Assembly (NCBI RefSeq): GCF_024806495.1
Contig: NZ_JANUFF010000007.1
Span: 1 to 64,000, forward strand
Direction: 5' to 3'
Source of the DNA: Chryseobacterium sp. JUb7
GTDB lineage: Bacteria > Bacteroidota > Bacteroidia > Flavobacteriales > Weeksellaceae
Length of the DNA stretch: 64,000 nucleotides
The translations under genes and the position numbers were made by a program. Shown here piece by piece: positions 1-10,532 of this stretch; the stretch's first letter is position 1; every line of letters begins with the position of its first letter. Below the pieces are notes generated by a model. The model saw only the letters and a program-made list of their open reading frames with translations. It searched no databases and was not told the origin of the DNA.

Positions 1-161
1 TGTTCTTTAAATGCATGACTTCCTCTTACTTCTCCTCCCGGTACATCATAAATCCAGTAAGTTCTCTGTATCTCAAAAGGAAGCTGATTCGGATGCTCAA
101 AAAAAGATAAATTACCTCTTTTGTCATAAATCTTGGGTAGCGAAATGAGTCTAGGTATCAT
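1..161 (-). CDS. FdtA/QdtA-like sugar 3,4-ketoisomerase (WxcM-like cupin), partial
   Basis: Only the first 53 codons are inside the window; the gene runs off the left edge. The N-terminus has the pattern KRGNLSFFE, then PFEIQRTYWIYDVPGGEVRG and SHA, which is how FdtA/QdtA cupin proteins begin. Family members isomerise dTDP-4-keto-6-deoxyhexoses to 3-keto sugars on the way to 3-amino sugars in O-antigen, capsule or S-layer glycans. The start lies 12 bases after the stop of the nucleotide-sugar dehydrogenase on the same strand, so it is the last visible gene of the capsule operon. The family call rests on the N-terminus only; the substrate nucleotide is not visible. Confidence 0.75.
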   Translation of the reverse strand, partial: MIPRLISLPKIYDKRGNLSFFEHPNQLPFEIQRTYWIYDVPGGEVRGSHAFKE

Positions 162-173
162 GGAGTTTTAAAT

Positions 174-1469
174 TTATAATCTAGCATCTACTAAGCTTCT
201 ATCTAAACATGCTTTAGCATCAAAAACCACAGCATTTTCTTTTTTCAGCAGATTAATATCCATTTTTAAAAATTCGTTATGTGAAACAGCGATAATAATA
301 GAATCAAACGTTTCACCATCCGGTAAATGATCTAAGATGTCAACACCGTATTCATGCTTAACTTCTTCTTTATTCGCCCAAGGATCAAAAATACTTACAT
401 TGATACCGTAATCGATAAGCTCTTTATAAATATCAACCACCTTTGTATTTCTTACATCCGGGCAATTTTCTTTAAATGTAACTCCGAGAATGAGTGATTT
501 AGATGCTTTGATAACCCCTCCTTTTTCAATAAGAAGCTTTACTACTTTAGAAGCAATAAATTTCGCAATAGAATCATTCACCCTACGCCCGGAAAGAATC
601 ACATCAGGATGATATCCTAATTGTTCCGCTTTATGGGCAAGATAATAAGGGTCTACTGAAATGCAGTGTCCTCCGACCAAGCCCGGTTTATATTTAAGAA
701 AATTATATTTAGTGCCTGCTGCCTCTAAAACATCATGAGTATCAATACCGATTCTGTCAAATATCAATGCCAGTTCATTAACAAAGGAAATATTGACATC
801 TCTTTGAGCATTTTCAATTGCTTTAGAAGCCTCTGCCACTTTAATGCTAGGAGCTTTATGAGTTCCTGCAGTAATAATTTTTTTATATAAATTATCAACT
901 TCTTCAGCAATTTCTGCTGTAGAACCTGAAGTTACTTTTTTTACACTGGTAAGGGTATTAATCTTATCCCCCGGATTTATTCTTTCCGGTGAATATCCAA
1001 CAAAGAAATCTTCATTGAATTTTAATCCGGAATATTTTTCTAAAACGGGTACACATTCTTCTTCTGTACATCCAGGGAAAACGGTAGATTCATAAATAAC
1101 AATGTCACCTTTTTTAATAATCTCACCCAACATTCTGGAAGCAGAAATTAATGGTTTTAAGTCCGGAGCATTATATTTATCAATTGGAGTGGGAACTGTT
1201 ACGATAAATATATTGGCATCGGAAATATCCGTCAACTTACTTGTTGCTTTATATCCTATTGCCTCATTAGATTCAATGCTTTTCTTAAGGCTGTTATGAA
1301 GTTTATCAATATCAGCTTCTAGGGTAAGATCTTTCCCCTCATTAAGTTGATCAACCCTCTGAGTATTAATATCAAATCCTAAAACAGGATAATGAGCGGC
1401 AAATTCCAAAGCTAAAGGTAAACCTACATACCCTTGTCCTATAATTGCAATTTTATAATTTTTCATCAT
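174..1469 (-). CDS. UDP-N-acetylhexosamine (UDP-ManNAc/GalNAc-type) 6-dehydrogenase
   Basis: NAD-dependent oxidation of a UDP-N-acetylhexosamine to the uronic acid, supplying acidic sugars for surface polysaccharide. The 431-residue protein has the N-terminal NAD fold GQGYVG (11-16), the central signature with catalytic Cys269 in GGHCISVDPYY, and the C-terminal UDP-binding part with GVTFKENCPDVRNTK. The length fits the WbpA/WbpO/TviB group better than UDP-glucose dehydrogenases. The start is MMK, so codon 1 or 2 could be used. Its start abuts the stop of the Wzc-like kinase, indicating translational coupling in the capsule operon. Which epimer is used cannot be told from sequence alone. Confidence 0.88.
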   Translation of the reverse strand: MMKNYKIAIIGQGYVGLPLALEFAAHYPVLGFDINTQRVDQLNEGKDLTLEADIDKLHNSLKKSIESNEAIGYKATSKLTDISDANIFIVTVPTPIDKYNAPDLKPLISASRMLGEIIKKGDIVIYESTVFPGCTEEECVPVLEKYSGLKFNEDFFVGYSPERINPGDKINTLTSVKKVTSGSTAEIAEEVDNLYKKIITAGTHKAPSIKVAEASKAIENAQRDVNISFVNELALIFDRIGIDTHDVLEAAGTKYNFLKYKPGLVGGHCISVDPYYLAHKAEQLGYHPDVILSGRRVNDSIAKFIASKVVKLLIEKGGVIKASKSLILGVTFKENCPDVRNTKVVDIYKELIDYGINVSIFDPWANKEEVKHEYGVDILDHLPDGETFDSIIIAVSHNEFLKMDINLLKKENAVVFDAKACLDRSLVDARL

Positions 1470-3875
1470 CTATTTACTAAATATATTTTTCAGTTTATGT
1501 ATCCATGTTTTTTCTTCTACATTATTATATCCGTACCCATATTTATTACTGTAACCCAAGTTTTCCCTGCTTACATCATTCAATACGAATCCTACATTTC
1601 TTATTTTCGCCTGGTCAATATTATTATTAGCAAACTCTATTAGAGATTTCTCTGTATATTTTGATCTTGAAACATATATGGTGATATCTGATAGCTCTGC
1701 AATTAAGAAAGTATCTGTTACCAGCAATAATGGAGCCGTATCTAAAATAATATAGTCATATTTTTCTTTAAGCTGATCTAATAGTCCCTCGTATCTACCA
1801 TTTGACAATAACTCAGTAGGATTTGGAGGAATCATTCCCGAATAGATAACATCTAAGTGAGGATTGAATGATGAAACATGAATAATATCTTCAATCTTCG
1901 TATGATCCGAATAAAGATATTCTGTAAGCCCAATTAAACCTTTCCTTGCAGGATTATAACGTTGAAGCTGAGGGTTTCTAATATCTGATCCGATAATAAT
2001 CGCTTTTTTCTTAGGATTAGCTAATGTTAAAGCCAAATTAACTGATGTAAAAGTTTTCCCTTCACCTTTTACAGTAGAGGTAACAAATACAACCCTCCCT
2101 CTGCCTGTGATTTTTGCCAGCATAAAATTCATATTGGTAATAAGAATTCTGAAGGCTTCAGCCATAGGAGTAATATCATTCATCTGAACAATATCAGAAT
2201 CTCCTTTTTCTAAACTTGGCAATTCAGCAATAACAGGAGCATGAACCAGTTTTTCCAAATCATGTTTAGTCACTAGCTTATTATTAAATAATTCTGTTAA
2301 ATAAATAATTAATAACGGAATTATTAATCCGATAACCAGTGCAATCATTAGAATGACACTACGCTTCGGTGCCACCGGAATATTAGATGCATAAGCAGTA
2401 TCAATTACTCTTGCTTTGGGAGCAGTAATAGATTGAGCAATAGCAGTTTCTTCTCTTTTTTGTAATAATAAAAGATAAAGGTTTTCCTTGATCTGCTGCT
2501 GTCTTTCTATACCTCTGAATATTTTTTCAATAGAAGGAAGTTTTGATATTTTATTGGATACCTTATTTTGCTCTCCTAAATATTCGTTTCTGGCCAGTTC
2601 CAATCCTGACCTGTTTCTTTGAAGACTCTGCATTATGGAAGAACGCATCGTTCCCATTTGTCTTGTAATATCAATAACAGTAGGGTTTTCCGGAGTTGCA
2701 GATTCTAATAGTCTATTTCGCTGCAATACCAATTGGTTGTATGTTGTAATTCCTGCAAGAGCATCCTGATTGTTTAAGCCTATATTATAAGGTAAAGCCT
2801 GATACTGTCCTTGCTTTGAAACAAAATTAAGCAACTCATTTGTTAATTCCAGCTGAGCGTCAATATCCAATTGTTTTGCTCTGGCAGCTGAAGAGCTTTC
2901 TAAACTTATTTTTGCTTCAGTTTCTAAATCAGTAAGGTTATTTTTTGATTTAAAACTTTCTTTTTCATTTTCTACCTGCCCCAGCTCTACCGATAGTTTT
3001 TTAATTCTATCTTCAATAAAATCCAATGTTTTCTTAGATTCTAAATTCTTATCTACAATAGCATCATTATTATATGAAACCACTAAGGAATTTAATATAT
3101 CTTCAGACTTAAAAATCTGAGGATACTTCATTTCCAATCTAACTACTGTAGCGTCTTTATTAACAAGATTAACATCTAAATTCCCCTGTAAACTTGTTAT
3201 TTTCGATTCAACCGATGAAATAGCTAATTCTAAATCATTAACATCTACATTCTTTGCTAATTGTGAATTATATTTTTTATTTTTAATGATAATAATATTT
3301 GCATATGGAAGACTGATAGTCTTACCAAATCCAGAAATAATTTCTTTTTTTGTTTTTTTATCTTTTAAAACAAGTTTTTCACCTTCAATTTTTAGTTGTA
3401 AAACATTAACATCATTGGATGAAGACTGTTTTTCATTAATCACTTTAACTTCAACAGGTGAAGAGTCTTTATATAATTCGATTTTCTTAATTCCGTCTTT
3501 TGCAACGATATTCGTCTGAAGATTTTGATTAATGACTACCTCTCGCATTAATCTTTTGGACTTTAAGATTTCAATTTCATTGGCAATACTATTCGTTTTT
3601 AATCCTCCAAAACTTGAAAGATCTGGCAGAACACCTAAATCATTAGTAGGAACTTGTGAAGAGGAACTTTTTGCATCTTTAATTAAGACTGTTGTTTGTA
3701 TACTATATACATTAGTCATAAATTTTAAAGCAATATAACCCACTATTACAGCAATAATAGCACTTATGATAAACCATGCCCATCTTCTAGTATATGGTTT
3801 AATTATTTCTTTAATATTTATATTATTAAAAATATCTTTCTCTTCTGATGATTTCGCGGAATATTGATTGTCCAT
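1470..3875 (-). CDS. Wzc-like polysaccharide co-polymerase / tyrosine autokinase
   Basis: Inner-membrane protein that controls polymerisation and export of capsule or exopolysaccharide. Residues 1-30 are cytoplasmic, followed by a TM helix near 35-53, a long periplasmic Wzz-like coiled-coil region, and a second TM near 500-525. The C-terminal BY-kinase domain has Walker A ([10 protein letters not shown], near 599-608), Walker A' ([11 protein letters not shown], near 626-636) and Walker B ([10 protein letters not shown], near 708-717). The tail carries a tyrosine cluster (Tyr775, 779, 781, 783), the usual autophosphorylation site. At 801 residues it is the fused co-polymerase plus kinase form seen in Gram-negative bacteria. 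It lies 8 bases after the Wza-like gene. Confidence 0.93.
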   Translation of the reverse strand: MDNQYSAKSSEEKDIFNNINIKEIIKPYTRRWAWFIISAIIAVIVGYIALKFMTNVYSIQTTVLIKDAKSSSSQVPTNDLGVLPDLSSFGGLKTNSIANEIEILKSKRLMREVVINQNLQTNIVAKDGIKKIELYKDSSPVEVKVINEKQSSSNDVNVLQLKIEGEKLVLKDKKTKKEIISGFGKTISLPYANIIIIKNKKYNSQLAKNVDVNDLELAISSVESKITSLQGNLDVNLVNKDATVVRLEMKYPQIFKSEDILNSLVVSYNNDAIVDKNLESKKTLDFIEDRIKKLSVELGQVENEKESFKSKNNLTDLETEAKISLESSSAARAKQLDIDAQLELTNELLNFVSKQGQYQALPYNIGLNNQDALAGITTYNQLVLQRNRLLESATPENPTVIDITRQMGTMRSSIMQSLQRNRSGLELARNEYLGEQNKVSNKISKLPSIEKIFRGIERQQQIKENLYLLLLQKREETAIAQSITAPKARVIDTAYASNIPVAPKRSVILMIALVIGLIIPLLIIYLTELFNNKLVTKHDLEKLVHAPVIAELPSLEKGDSDIVQMNDITPMAEAFRILITNMNFMLAKITGRGRVVFVTSTVKGEGKTFTSVNLALTLANPKKKAIIIGSDIRNPQLQRYNPARKGLIGLTEYLYSDHTKIEDIIHVSSFNPHLDVIYSGMIPPNPTELLSNGRYEGLLDQLKEKYDYIILDTAPLLLVTDTFLIAELSDITIYVSRSKYTEKSLIEFANNNIDQAKIRNVGFVLNDVSRENLGYSNKYGYGYNNVEEKTWIHKLKNIFSK

Positions 3876-3883
3876 TAATGTTT

Positions 3884-4702
3884 TTATTTCCTAATTAAAC
3901 TTACAATAACTGCCGCTGCCGTAATCGCGATTGATGCTGCAGTTAAATAAAGACCTGTGTTTGGATTTTGTTTAGATGTTAAATCTTTTGTATTGTTGGC
4001 GGCTACAATAATCGCATCCCCTTGTTTAAGATTATAATAAGGAGAATTAATAAGGTTTGCATCCTGTAAGTTGATTTTTCCGTGAGAAACTACTCCATTT
4101 TCAGTTCTAATGATGAGAATATCATTTCTTTTCCCATACATTGTTAAGTCACCGGCAAGACCTAAGGCATTCCAAATAGTTGCCTGTCCGTTGCTTATCA
4201 CATAGTCTCCCTGTCTGTTTACTTCTCCCAACACTGTTACTTTAAAATTAGCAAGTCTTACATTGACGGTTGGATTAATGACATATTTTGTCATCTTATT
4301 TCGAAGTTCCTCTTTAAAATCTATCAGAGATTTATCTTTTGTATTTATTTTTCCTAGTACAGGAAAATCAATATTTCCATCTACATCTACAATGTAAGTT
4401 GGTCCGGAAAGAGTTGTCATTCCCTGATTAGGGGTATTACCTCCAGCGTAAGTATTAGTCTGTACTAATTCTGCCGATGAATAATTTTGATTAAAAGGCT
4501 TTACCACATCCATATCTTTTGCGGTAATTAAAATCACGAGTTGATCTCCTGCCTGTATCGTCGAGTTGGAATTTTTAATCGATGTTTCGGTGGCGATTTG
4601 TTCTATATTCTGCATATAATTCAAATCATTATGAGCGTTCTGATTAGTTTTACAAGAAACTAATACCAATGCAGAAAATATAACCAATACTTTAGTCTTC
4701 AT
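3884..4702 (-). CDS. Wza-like polysaccharide export lipoprotein
   Basis: Outer-membrane polysaccharide export protein and partner of the adjacent Wzc-like kinase. A lipoprotein signal with lipobox LVSC (Cys17) opens the 272-residue protein. A Poly_export region follows ([17 protein letters not shown], then IDFPVLGKI and [19 protein letters not shown]), then an SLBB-like beta-grasp segment. A hydrophobic stretch near 250-268 ending LIRK is the likely C-terminal membrane segment. It is shorter than enterobacterial Wza, as is normal in Bacteroidetes. The gene lies 30 bases after the CapD-like gene. Confidence 0.9.
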   Translation of the reverse strand: MKTKVLVIFSALVLVSCKTNQNAHNDLNYMQNIEQIATETSIKNSNSTIQAGDQLVILITAKDMDVVKPFNQNYSSAELVQTNTYAGGNTPNQGMTTLSGPTYIVDVDGNIDFPVLGKINTKDKSLIDFKEELRNKMTKYVINPTVNVRLANFKVTVLGEVNRQGDYVISNGQATIWNALGLAGDLTMYGKRNDILIIRTENGVVSHGKINLQDANLINSPYYNLKQGDAIIVAANNTKDLTSKQNPNTGLYLTAASIAITAAAVIVSLIRK

Positions 4703-4732
4703 ATTTTAAAAATTGTACAAATATACATTTTC

Positions 4733-6661
4733 TTATTTATCCAATACCTCATAGATAGAGTTGTTACTCCTAAATTCAGGTACTATTATTTTTAATATTT
4801 TTACGACTTCAACCTTATCTCTTTTCAAAGATGCTTTGGTAATTGAAGTAACTAATGAATCAATATCCGAAAACTCCATTAACGGATCCTTCGATATCAT
4901 AATTTTATCATTATGGGTAGGAAGTGTTTTAGCATTATCGCTTAATAATTCTTCGTACAATTTTTCTCCCGGTCTCAATCCCGTATAAATAATTTTTATA
5001 TCTATATTAGGTTCAAACCCGGATAATTTTATCATTCTTCTGGCAAGATCTAATATTTTTACAGGCTCGCCCATATCGAATACAAAAATCTCTCCTCCCT
5101 GCCCCATTGTTCCTGCCTGTAAAACCAATTCACATGCCTCAGGAATAGTCATGAAATATCTTACAATATCAGGATGGGTAATTGTTACCGGACCACCAGC
5201 TTCAATCTGCTTTTTAAAGTGAGGAATAACAGATCCGTTCGATCCTAAAACATTTCCAAACCTTGTTGTTATAAATTTAGTCTTGTTCCCTTCAACATTC
5301 TGCAATGACTGAACAAAAAGTTCGGCAGCTCTTTTCGAAGCTCCCATTACATTGGTCGGGTTTACAGCCTTGTCTGTAGAAACCATTACCAACCTGTTTA
5401 CTTCATACTTACTTGATAATGAGGCAATAATTTTAGAACCAAGTACATTCACTAAAATAGCTTCATGCGGATTCTCCTCTACCAACGGAACGTGCTTATA
5501 TGCCGCAGCATGATAAACCATTGCAAAATTATAGGTCTGAAACAGAGGCTCTACTCTATATTTATTAGAAACATCCGCTAATACAAACTTAAAACTGATA
5601 TGAGGAAATTTCTCCTTCATTTCAAGTTCAATATCATATAACGGGGTTTCCGCCTGATCTAACACAACGATCAAAGAAGGATTAAATTGTGCGACCTGTC
5701 TTACGATTTCGCTACCAATAGAACCAGCTCCACCCGTTACCAGTACAGCTTTGTTAAAGTGCCTGCTTTTAACTTCTTCATTAACGATTTTAATAGGCTT
5801 TCTGTTTAGCAAATCCTCAATCTGTAGATTTCGGATGGAACCACCAAGATCACTGTCTCTTAATTTCTGTACAGATGGTGCTTTAAAAATATTAAGGTCT
5901 TTTTCAAGGAAAAGATTTACCCATGAGTTCATCTCATCTTTCGACATCATTTCTTTTACGATAATAATACCATCAATGAAAAGATCTTCTTTTGAACTTT
6001 CCTCTATTCTTTTTTTCTCGTAAATTGTTTTACCTAAAAGAGACGCCCTTTTTGTATCTGTTCTTTGTGTCAAAAAACCAACGACCTGATAAGGAAGACT
6101 CGGATTATCCAAAATAGCTCGGGCAATCGCAATAGACTGTTCATCAATTCCCAATACCAGAATTCTTTTTTTCAAAGAACTTCTTCTGTATTCTCTTACA
6201 ATATGGAAAAACTCTTTTACATATAATCTGAATAAGAATAATCCCATGAAAGAAATAACAAAATACAGTACCAAGTAAGGGGTAAGCATAAACTTTCCGC
6301 CTGTAACCCAGAAATAAATCACATTTATTGTCCCTATCACAAACATAGTGCAGAAACAGGAAATAAGTAATTTAAAAAGATCTATAAATGTAGAGTGCCT
6401 GATAATTCCGGCGTAAGTCTTGAATAAATACATGAAAACAGTATTCACAAAAATGATAGACGCAAATACAATACTTTTGTCTTCATGATAAATGAATTCT
6501 TTCTGACTGATTTTTTCAATGATGTAAGTGGAAAGAAATAAAGATATAACCAGAATAATAATATCTATTACAAGAATTATCCATCTAGGTAAATACCTTA
6601 CATCTGAGAGATTGACAACATTATCTCCTCCAAAAATCTTTTTTCTAAGAGAATCGTACAT
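4733..6661 (-). CDS. CapD/WbpM-like UDP-GlcNAc 4,6-dehydratase, membrane-bound
   Basis: Predicted nucleoside-diphosphate-sugar 4,6-dehydratase that makes a 4-keto-6-deoxy sugar for capsule synthesis. The 642 residues begin with four TM helices (about 28-50, 64-82, 95-118, 127-147). A CoA-binding-like nucleotide domain follows near 165-290, then the SDR domain with VTGGAGSIGSE (308-318), STDKAVNPTNVMGASK near 425-440 and the C-terminal GLRPGEKLYEELL. This is the long WbpM/CapD architecture, not the soluble FlaA1 form. It is the first gene of the operon; a TAATTTTG -7 element about 75 bases upstream gives it a leader of about 70 bases. The UDP-GlcNAc substrate is inferred from the family. Confidence 0.9.
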   Translation of the reverse strand: MYDSLRKKIFGGDNVVNLSDVRYLPRWIILVIDIIILVISLFLSTYIIEKISQKEFIYHEDKSIVFASIIFVNTVFMYLFKTYAGIIRHSTFIDLFKLLISCFCTMFVIGTINVIYFWVTGGKFMLTPYLVLYFVISFMGLFLFRLYVKEFFHIVREYRRSSLKKRILVLGIDEQSIAIARAILDNPSLPYQVVGFLTQRTDTKRASLLGKTIYEKKRIEESSKEDLFIDGIIIVKEMMSKDEMNSWVNLFLEKDLNIFKAPSVQKLRDSDLGGSIRNLQIEDLLNRKPIKIVNEEVKSRHFNKAVLVTGGAGSIGSEIVRQVAQFNPSLIVVLDQAETPLYDIELEMKEKFPHISFKFVLADVSNKYRVEPLFQTYNFAMVYHAAAYKHVPLVEENPHEAILVNVLGSKIIASLSSKYEVNRLVMVSTDKAVNPTNVMGASKRAAELFVQSLQNVEGNKTKFITTRFGNVLGSNGSVIPHFKKQIEAGGPVTITHPDIVRYFMTIPEACELVLQAGTMGQGGEIFVFDMGEPVKILDLARRMIKLSGFEPNIDIKIIYTGLRPGEKLYEELLSDNAKTLPTHNDKIMISKDPLMEFSDIDSLVTSITKASLKRDKVEVVKILKIIVPEFRSNNSIYEVLDK

Positions 6662-6735
6662 TGTCTTTATTTGTGTTCATATTTAAAATGTCTAAGTCGA
6701 TTATTTCATCTGAAAATAATCATGATGCATTCCTG

Positions 6736-6743
6736 CAAAATTA
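6736..6743 (-). promoter_or_regulatory. -7 element of capsule operon promoter
   Basis: On the minus strand this reads TAATTTTG, a match to the Bacteroidetes -7 consensus TAnnTTTG, followed by CAGGA. The predicted transcription start is near 6731, leaving about 70 untranslated bases before the CapD-like gene. No other convincing match lies between this site and the start codon. Confidence 0.6.
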
Positions 6744-6941
6744 AAATAAAATTCCATCTATAATTTAAATTTAAAAAATAAATTTTAAACAAGAACAAAC
6801 TATTAACAAAAATCATACCACACGCCCTATTTAAGGAGCGTCTGTGATAACAGTAACAATCAGTACATTTTTTTTAATTTCACAAAAATTATAAAATTTT
6901 CAAAAAATATTTCTCCCTATTTTCAGGTAAAATATTTTACA

Positions 6942-7400
6942 TTAGTCAAAAATATCATTTATTTTTTCATATTCAAAACCTTTACTCATTAAATATTTTA
7001 TAGTTTTTGATTTTCTTTGGTATTCTTTTAATCCAGCTTGCTTGGAATAGTAATCTTCATAGATTTTCTTAATCGTTTTTTCATAATCCGATTCATCTAT
7101 TTCATCAAAACAAGTATTGATTAACTTTTCCGGAACTTGTTTTTGTTTTAAATTGATTTTAATTTTATTCTTCCCCCAATGTTTTATATAAAATTTTCCC
7201 CGGATATAACTTCGGGTAAATCTCTCTTCATTCAAATAATTTTCTTTTAAAAGATAAAGCATAATTTCTTCTTTTGCTTCTTCGATCAAAAGAAATTCTT
7301 TCATTTTCTGCTCCACTTCTGCATGACATCGATCCTGATAAACACAATAGTTTACCAATTTCAGCTTAATTTCAGCAAAAGTGAAAGATTTCTTTTCCAT
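6942..7400 (-). CDS. recX: RecX-family regulatory protein
   Basis: Small helical modulator of RecA recombinase. The protein (152 residues from the chosen start) has repeated three-helix units: YCVYQDRCHAEVEQKM, the NYLNEERFTRSYIRGKF signature, KHWGKNKIKINLKQK, and a C-terminal KTIKYLMSKGFEYEKINDIF unit. The start is the Met at 7400 (MEKKSFTF). An in-frame Met at 7424 would place the N-terminus inside the glyA terminator hairpin (7412-7437), so it is unlikely. recA is not in the window. The gene is separated from glyA by that terminator, so it needs its own promoter, which I could not identify. Confidence 0.85.
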   Translation of the reverse strand: MEKKSFTFAEIKLKLVNYCVYQDRCHAEVEQKMKEFLLIEEAKEEIMLYLLKENYLNEERFTRSYIRGKFYIKHWGKNKIKINLKQKQVPEKLINTCFDEIDESDYEKTIKKIYEDYYSKQAGLKEYQRKSKTIKYLMSKGFEYEKINDIFD

Positions 7401-7411
7401 ATTGATACAAA

Positions 7412-7437
7412 AAAGAATGAGCAAAAGCCCATTCTTT
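7412..7437 (-). terminator. intrinsic terminator of glyA
   Basis: Minus strand: AAAGAATGGGC, loop TTTT, then GCTCATTCTTTTTT. The stem is 11 bp with one G-T pair and a run of six T's. It sits just after the glyA stop and overlaps the longest possible reading frame of recX, which sets the recX start downstream. Confidence 0.8.
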
Positions 7438-7459
7438 ATATTTTTAATTAAGGTAAATA

Positions 7460-8725
7460 TTAATAGTTAAATAATGCCTTACCTTCCATTAGTTCATTAA
7501 CTTTCTTTCTTACAGAACCTAAAACCTCTTCATTTTTGATATTATCTACCACCTCAGATATCAATTCTGCGATTGTATCCATATCATTTTCTTTCAAGCC
7601 TCTTGTTGTGATCGCTGCAGTTCCCAATCTGATTCCTGAAGTAGTGAATGGTGACTTATCGTCAAACGGAACCATATTCTTGTTACAAGTAATATCAGCT
7701 TTTACAAGTGCTTTTTCAGTTTCTTTACCGTTTACATTTTTATTTCTAAGATCCACAAGCATCAAGTGATTGTCTGTACCACCGCTTACAATATCAAATC
7801 CTCTGTCGATCATTGATTTTGATAAAGCCTGAGCATTTGATCTCACCTGCTTTGCATAAGTTTCAAACTTCCCATCGATAGCTTCTCCAAAAGCAACCGC
7901 TTTACCAGCGATAACGTGCTCTAGCGGACCACCCTGAATTCCCGGAAAAACAGCTCCGTCAAGAACCTGGCTCATCATTTTGATCTCGCCTTTTGGTGTT
8001 TTATGTCCGTAAGTATTTTCAAAATCTTTGCCCATCATAATCATTCCACCTCTCGGACCTCTTAACGTCTTATGAGTTGTAGTTGTTACCACATGACAAT
8101 GCTCGAAAGGATTGTTTAAAAGACCTTTTGCAACCAACCCTGCAGGGTGAGCGATATCTGCCCAAAGAGTAGCTCCAATCTCATCAGCAACCTCTCTGAA
8201 TTTTGCATAATCCAAATCTCTTGAATATGCTGAGAAACCGGCAATAAGCATTTTCGGTCTTTCTCTCAACGCTACCTCTCTCATTTGGTCATAATCAATA
8301 AGACCTGTCTCCTGCTGAACTCCGTAAGAAACCACATCATATTGGATTCCGGAAAAATTCACTGCTGAACCATGAGTAAGGTGACCTCCCATCGAAAGAT
8401 CCATTCCCATGATTTTGTCACCAGGTTTCAAAACAGCAAGATAAATCGCCGCATTAGCCTGAGAACCGGAATGGGGCTGAACATTTACATAATCTACTCC
8501 GAAAAGCTCTTTTGCTCTCTCGATAGCCAGCGTTTCAACCTCATCTACTACTTCACATCCTCCGTAATATCTTTTTCCGGGATATCCTTCAGCATATTTG
8601 TTTGTCAATACACTTCCCATAGCTTTCATCACGTTTTCAGAAACAAAGTTTTCTGATGCAATCAGCTCAATTCCATGGGTTTGTCTTTGTCTTTCTTTTT
8701 CAATCAGGTCGAAAATAATGTCCAT
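7460..8725 (-). CDS. glyA: serine hydroxymethyltransferase
   Basis: PLP enzyme converting serine and tetrahydrofolate to glycine and 5,10-methylene-THF, the main cytosolic source of one-carbon units. At 421 residues it has the usual bacterial length. Visible features are SENFVSE near 24-30, [17 protein letters not shown] (42-58), the PLP lysine Lys219 in [15 protein letters not shown], and [13 protein letters not shown] (189-201). A TACATTTG -7 element lies 31 bases upstream, and a strong hairpin terminator follows the stop, so it is probably monocistronic. Confidence 0.97.
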   Translation of the reverse strand: MDIIFDLIEKERQRQTHGIELIASENFVSENVMKAMGSVLTNKYAEGYPGKRYYGGCEVVDEVETLAIERAKELFGVDYVNVQPHSGSQANAAIYLAVLKPGDKIMGMDLSMGGHLTHGSAVNFSGIQYDVVSYGVQQETGLIDYDQMREVALRERPKMLIAGFSAYSRDLDYAKFREVADEIGATLWADIAHPAGLVAKGLLNNPFEHCHVVTTTTHKTLRGPRGGMIMMGKDFENTYGHKTPKGEIKMMSQVLDGAVFPGIQGGPLEHVIAGKAVAFGEAIDGKFETYAKQVRSNAQALSKSMIDRGFDIVSGGTDNHLMLVDLRNKNVNGKETEKALVKADITCNKNMVPFDDKSPFTTSGIRLGTAAITTRGLKENDMDTIAELISEVVDNIKNEEVLGSVRKKVNELMEGKALFNY

Positions 8726-8755
8726 TTTACTTTTAGTTTTTGAAATTTTTCACCC

Positions 8756-8763
8756 CAAATGTA
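8756..8763 (-). promoter_or_regulatory. -7 element of glyA promoter
   Basis: Minus strand TACATTTG, a full match to TAnnTTTG. The predicted start near 8751 gives a 5' leader of about 26 bases, too short for a riboswitch. Confidence 0.6.
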
Positions 8764-8851
8764 CGGAATTTCCTTTGAGATTTCGGTATCATCAATTATG
8801 ATTTTTGGAATAAAATTTCAGACATCTTCTCTTGATTTACTCGTCATTATC

Positions 8852-9895
8852 TCATTTTTTGACCTTCAATTCATATCTTTTTTTGAAATATAAACTTACT
8901 TTTACCAGTAAAATAAGCACAGGAACTTCCACTAGCGGACCTATCACTCCTACAAAAGCCTGAGATGAATGAATTCCGAAAATCGCAATGCTCACTGCAA
9001 TAGCCAATTCAAAATTATTACCGGTCGCTGTAAAAGCAATAGAAACATTTTTTTCATAAGGAACTTTCATTAACCTGTTAATCGAAAAACTAATAAAAAA
9101 CATCAATACAAAGTAAATCATCAATGGAATGGCTACTTTTACAACATCCATTGGCAGTTCTAATATTTTATCGCCTTTTAAACCAAACATTAAAATAATG
9201 GTAAACAGCAAAGCGTATAAAGTTACAGGTGAAATCACAGGAATAAACTGTCTGTTGTACCATTCTCTTCCTTTTGATTTTGTAAGAAAATAGCGGGTCA
9301 AAAAGCCCCCTAAAAATGGAATTCCCAGATAAATTAAAACACTTTCCGTCACATCCCGAATAGGTACATGAACATTAAAACTTCCCAATCCTAATTTTTG
9401 CGGAAGGATATGTATAAACAACCACACCAGAAAGCTGTAAAATACAATTTGAAAAATACTGTTGAGCGCAATCAATAAGGCAGCATATTCACGATTTCCT
9501 TTTGCCAGATCATTCCAGACAATTACCATGGCAATGCACCTAGCCAAGCCAATCAGGATCAGCCCAATCATAAAATCAGGTTCATTTCTAAGAAATATAA
9601 TCGCTAAAACAAACATTAAAACGGGGCCTATCACCCAATTTAACAATAACGAAATAGAGATTACTTTTTTATCTTTCAATACTTTTGGCAGCAAACTGTA
9701 CTCTACTTTCGCCAAAGGCGGATACATCATCAGAATTAAACCTATCGCTAAAGGTATATTGGTTGTACCTGAGGAAAGTGAATTCACTTTTACAGAAAAA
9801 TCAGGAAAAAAATATCCTAACCCCACTCCTGTCATCATAGCCAGAAAAATCCACAGCGTTAAATATCTGTCAATAAATTTTAATCGGGGATTCAT
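8852..9895 (-). CDS. ACR3-family arsenite efflux transporter
   Basis: Inner-membrane pump expelling As(III). The 347-residue protein has about ten TM helices. It keeps the ACR3 signature Cys (Cys120, in [19 protein letters not shown]) and the late conserved glutamate in [14 protein letters not shown]. The start lies two bases after the stop of the arsenate reductase-like gene, so the two are co-transcribed and probably translationally coupled. It is the last gene of the ars operon. The symbols arsB and acr3 are both used for this family; the sequence is ACR3-type, not the ArsB of plasmid R773. Confidence 0.92.
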   Translation of the reverse strand: MNPRLKFIDRYLTLWIFLAMMTGVGLGYFFPDFSVKVNSLSSGTTNIPLAIGLILMMYPPLAKVEYSLLPKVLKDKKVISISLLLNWVIGPVLMFVLAIIFLRNEPDFMIGLILIGLARCIAMVIVWNDLAKGNREYAALLIALNSIFQIVFYSFLVWLFIHILPQKLGLGSFNVHVPIRDVTESVLIYLGIPFLGGFLTRYFLTKSKGREWYNRQFIPVISPVTLYALLFTIILMFGLKGDKILELPMDVVKVAIPLMIYFVLMFFISFSINRLMKVPYEKNVSIAFTATGNNFELAIAVSIAIFGIHSSQAFVGVIGPLVEVPVLILLVKVSLYFKKRYELKVKK

Positions 9896-9897
9896 CT

Positions 9898-10518
9898 TTA
9901 ATGGTTGATTTGAGAAAAAACATAAAACATTTCGGCCCCGATTTCCAGACTTTTTTCCTTATACACTTCAGCCTGATCGGACCTTCCATCTGAAATTTTC
10001 GGATCTTCATAAGTAACAGGAATACGTTTTTCTGCACCGGCAATAAAAGGACACCCTCCGTCAGCCTGCGAACAGGTCATTACGGCTGCAAAACCATTCT
10101 CAGGATTAAAAGCATCATCAAATTTTTTAGAAAAACCAATGATAGGTTGTGCATTCTCGGTATATTTTATTGAATAGATCGGATTTTCACTTTCATGTAA
10201 TTTCCAAATATGGAAACCTGCATCTATCAATGTTTCGGCAATTTCAGGAAAAATGGCCGTGGTTTCAGTTCCCCCCGAATAACAATCAACATCCGGTATC
10301 TCAAAATATGCCGATGCGGTTTGTGCCCAGATTTGTGCCAGATGACTTCGTCTCGAATTGTGAGTGCAGATAAAATTAATGGCTATCGATTCTTTGTTGA
10401 CCACTTTTTTCTGTATAAAATCAATCAATGGCTGTAAAATGACTTTTCTTTCTTCGCTTATATTTTGTGTAAGAATTGCTTTTATATAGTTGGATAGTTT
10501 GGTATTCATTTCATTCAT
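9898..10518 (-). CDS. arsenate reductase-like low-molecular-weight phosphatase
   Basis: Predicted to reduce arsenate to arsenite for export by the ACR3 pump. From the chosen start ([10 protein letters not shown], 10518; MNTKLSN at 10509 also possible) it is 206 residues. It shows the LMW-phosphatase loop CTHNSRRS (Cys51 to Arg57, CX5RS), a glycine/serine stretch CYSGGTE, and a distal CSQADGGCP with two cysteines that may relay the disulfide. [13 protein letters not shown] resembles the DP loop of ArsC. Family members in Bacteroidetes ars operons are annotated as protein-tyrosine-phosphatase. The gene begins 14 bases after the DUF6428 gene. Confidence 0.85.
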   Translation of the reverse strand: MNEMNTKLSNYIKAILTQNISEERKVILQPLIDFIQKKVVNKESIAINFICTHNSRRSHLAQIWAQTASAYFEIPDVDCYSGGTETTAIFPEIAETLIDAGFHIWKLHESENPIYSIKYTENAQPIIGFSKKFDDAFNPENGFAAVMTCSQADGGCPFIAGAEKRIPVTYEDPKISDGRSDQAEVYKEKSLEIGAEMFYVFSQINH

Positions 10519-10532
10519 TTTTTTAATTACTA

